64,000 nt of DNA from Pseudomonas sp. GM41(2012) (GTDB lineage Bacteria > Pseudomonadota > Gammaproteobacteria > Pseudomonadales > Pseudomonadaceae), in the NCBI RefSeq assembly GCF_000282315.2, contig NZ_AKJN02000006.1, forward strand, positions 1,674,001-1,738,000, in the 5' to 3' direction. The notes under the pieces were generated by a model. That model searched no databases, had not been told where the DNA came from, and worked only from the letters and a program-made list of their open reading frames with translations. Below are positions 62,776 to 64,000 of this stretch, in pieces (the stretch's first letter is position 1; the number at the start of each line of letters is the position of its first letter). The position numbers and the translations under genes were made by a program.

Positions 62776-63246
62776 ATGCGCGTTCTGTTCATGTGTACCG
62801 CCAATAGCTGTCGCAGCATTCTGTCCGAAGCGATGTTCAATCATCTCGCACCGCAAGGCTTCCAGGCGATCAGCGCCGGCAGCTTCCCCAAAGGACAAGT
62901 TCTGCCGCGCAGCCTGACCACGTTGCAAGAGGCCGGGATTGCGATCGACGGGTTAAGCAGCAAAGGGAACGACGCCTTCGAGGCCAACCCGCCGGACATT
63001 GTCATCACCGTGTGCGACAAGGCCGCCGGTGAGGCCTGCCCGGTCTACTTCGGGCCGGCGTTGAAAGCCCATTGGGGATTGGAGGATCCATCCGAAGTGA
63101 AGGGAGATGAGACGGTCGTCGCCGCTGCATTCCACTCGACGCTTGCGCGCATCGAAACACGCTGCCGGGCGTTCCTCGCCCTGCCCTTCGCCCAACTTGA
63201 TCGCGATGCACTGAAGCGCGAACTCGACCGCATCAGCACACTGTAA
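62776..63246 (+). CDS. arsC: Arsenate reductase, LMW-phosphatase type
   Basis: A 156-residue thioredoxin-linked arsenate reductase. The P-loop CTANSCRS (Cys7, CX5R) is at the N-terminus, [20 protein letters not shown] and [20 protein letters not shown] carry the second and third redox Cys. It reduces As(V) to As(III). AGAGGAG precedes the start. As(III) export must come from a gene outside the operon as seen here. Confidence 0.95.
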   Translation: MRVLFMCTANSCRSILSEAMFNHLAPQGFQAISAGSFPKGQVLPRSLTTLQEAGIAIDGLSSKGNDAFEANPPDIVITVCDKAAGEACPVYFGPALKAHWGLEDPSEVKGDETVVAAAFHSTLARIETRCRAFLALPFAQLDRDALKRELDRISTL

Positions 63247-63257
63247 CGGGAGCCCCC

Positions 63258-63950
63258 ATGACCAACCCACTGCCTAATCTCGACGCCTCATTGATTCAGC
63301 CCATTGCCGGTGACGACGACCAACACAAACCACGAATCCTGTTGCTGTACGGGTCGACCCGCGCACGGTCATTCAGTCGGCTGCTGGTCGAAGAAGCAGC
63401 CCGTCTGCTCGAACACTTCGGTGCACAGACGCGGATCTTCAATCCATCGGGACTACCGCTACCGGATGACGCCCCCAGCGATCACCCGAAAGTTCAGGAA
63501 TTGCTGGAGCTGATGCAATGGTCTGAAGGACAGGTCTGGTGCTCACCCGAGCGCCACGGCGCCATGTCTGCCGTATTCAAGGCCCAGATTGACTGGGTGC
63601 CGCTGGCCCTGGGCGCCGTTCGCCCGACCCAAGGGAAAACGCTCGCCGTCATGCAGGTCAGCGGCGGTTCCCAATCGTTTAACGTGGTGAATCAGCTTCG
63701 CGTGCTGGGACGCTGGATGCGGATGTTCACGATCCCTAATCAATCTTCCGTGCCGAAGGCTTTTCTAGAGTTTGACGAAGGCAACCGCATGAAACCGTCC
63801 TCGCTGTATGACCGGGTGGTAGACGTCATGGAAGAACTGGTGAAGTTCACGTTGCTGCTGCGCGAGCGCCCGGATCTGGTTGACCGCTACTCCGAACGCA
63901 AGGAGTCAGCGGAAGAACTGACTCAGCGTGTGAATCAACGCTCGATTTGA
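63258..63950 (+). CDS. arsH: ArsH flavoprotein
   Basis: A 230-residue NADPH-dependent FMN protein: [20 protein letters not shown] (FMN phosphate loop), [20 protein letters not shown] and [20 protein letters not shown]. ArsH oxidises trivalent organoarsenicals or acts as a quinone/azo reductase. CGGGAG lies 7 bases before the ATG. Last gene of the operon within the window. Confidence 0.93.
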   Translation: MTNPLPNLDASLIQPIAGDDDQHKPRILLLYGSTRARSFSRLLVEEAARLLEHFGAQTRIFNPSGLPLPDDAPSDHPKVQELLELMQWSEGQVWCSPERHGAMSAVFKAQIDWVPLALGAVRPTQGKTLAVMQVSGGSQSFNVVNQLRVLGRWMRMFTIPNQSSVPKAFLEFDEGNRMKPSSLYDRVVDVMEELVKFTLLLRERPDLVDRYSERKESAEELTQRVNQRSI

Positions 63951-64000
63951 AAGTTTGGTAACTAAACGAAGTAATGATTGAAAACGTTATAACCCGTTGC

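Noticed and set aside
63951..64000. ATG at 63983 as start of a next gene
   Set aside because: Only a few codons are inside the window and no ribosome-binding site is clear.

Overview
The window reads as chromosomal DNA of a Pseudomonas, most likely of the fluorescens group. The reasons are high-GC coding sequence, Pseudomonas-type REP palindromes, a TorF-type porin, a DUF6124-type small protein, an agmatine/carbamoylputrescine locus and a typical ars operon. No rRNA, tRNA, CRISPR array or complete insertion sequence was seen. It is mostly accessory metabolism and resistance: short operons, each beside its own regulator, with a few recently disturbed junctions.

Layout. 1-6.2 kb: cut-off secreted hydrolase, surface acyltransferase, amine oxidoreductase with a hydrolase remnant behind it, LysE exporter, AzlCD exporter with a divergent LysR gene. 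6.2-17.7 kb: alpha/beta hydrolase, chromate resistance chrBA ending on the 3' scrap of another gene, Gly-rich secreted protein, HxlR/nitrilase/GFA group, CigR-like protein, chemoreceptor, AT-richer glycosyltransferase and 2OG oxygenase, acetyltransferase. 18.0-21.2 kb: four-gene ABC importer of the phosphonate/selenate type. 21.2-26.5 kb: agmatine to putrescine locus with two agmatine deiminases (one Tat-exported), carbamoylputrescine amidase, a polyamine-binding protein and a LysR gene. 26.5-32.3 kb: EmrAB-like efflux pair, cupin, SDR-like protein and divergent winged-helix/TPR regulator. 32.4-45.4 kb: thioesterases, LysR/SDR/GST, a small protein behind a structured leader, TPR protein, a secreted protein made of eight 13-residue repeats, periplasmic chorismate mutase whose terminator is split by a MITE-like element, amidase, sterol-desaturase-type enzyme, cytochrome c and a GlxA-type regulator. 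45.7-49.3 kb: glucarate dehydratase, transporter and LysR. 49.5-53.7 kb: SYLF protein, a 24-residue membrane peptide, a probable toxin/immunity pair, a DUF6124 protein behind a second copy of the structured leader, acetyltransferase. 53.9-61 kb: NCS1 permease, TorF porin, two YtcJ-type amidohydrolases and a LuxR regulator. 61.2-64 kb: lipoprotein, membrane protein and arsR-arsC-arsH without arsB.

The points most worth a second look are: (i) a roughly 133-nt leader with three hairpins shared by two unrelated small-protein genes, with a 3' fragment and terminator of one of these genes also found behind chrA; (ii) the 13-residue repeat protein, whose repeats differ almost only at synonymous sites; (iii) a 196-bp element with 17/18-bp terminal inverted repeats and a 13-bp target duplication inside a terminator, and a second copy that supplies a stop codon; (iv) the LysM plus glycine-zipper putative toxin with a membrane partner; (v) A-rich Hfq/Crc-like motifs before each gene of the amidohydrolase locus.
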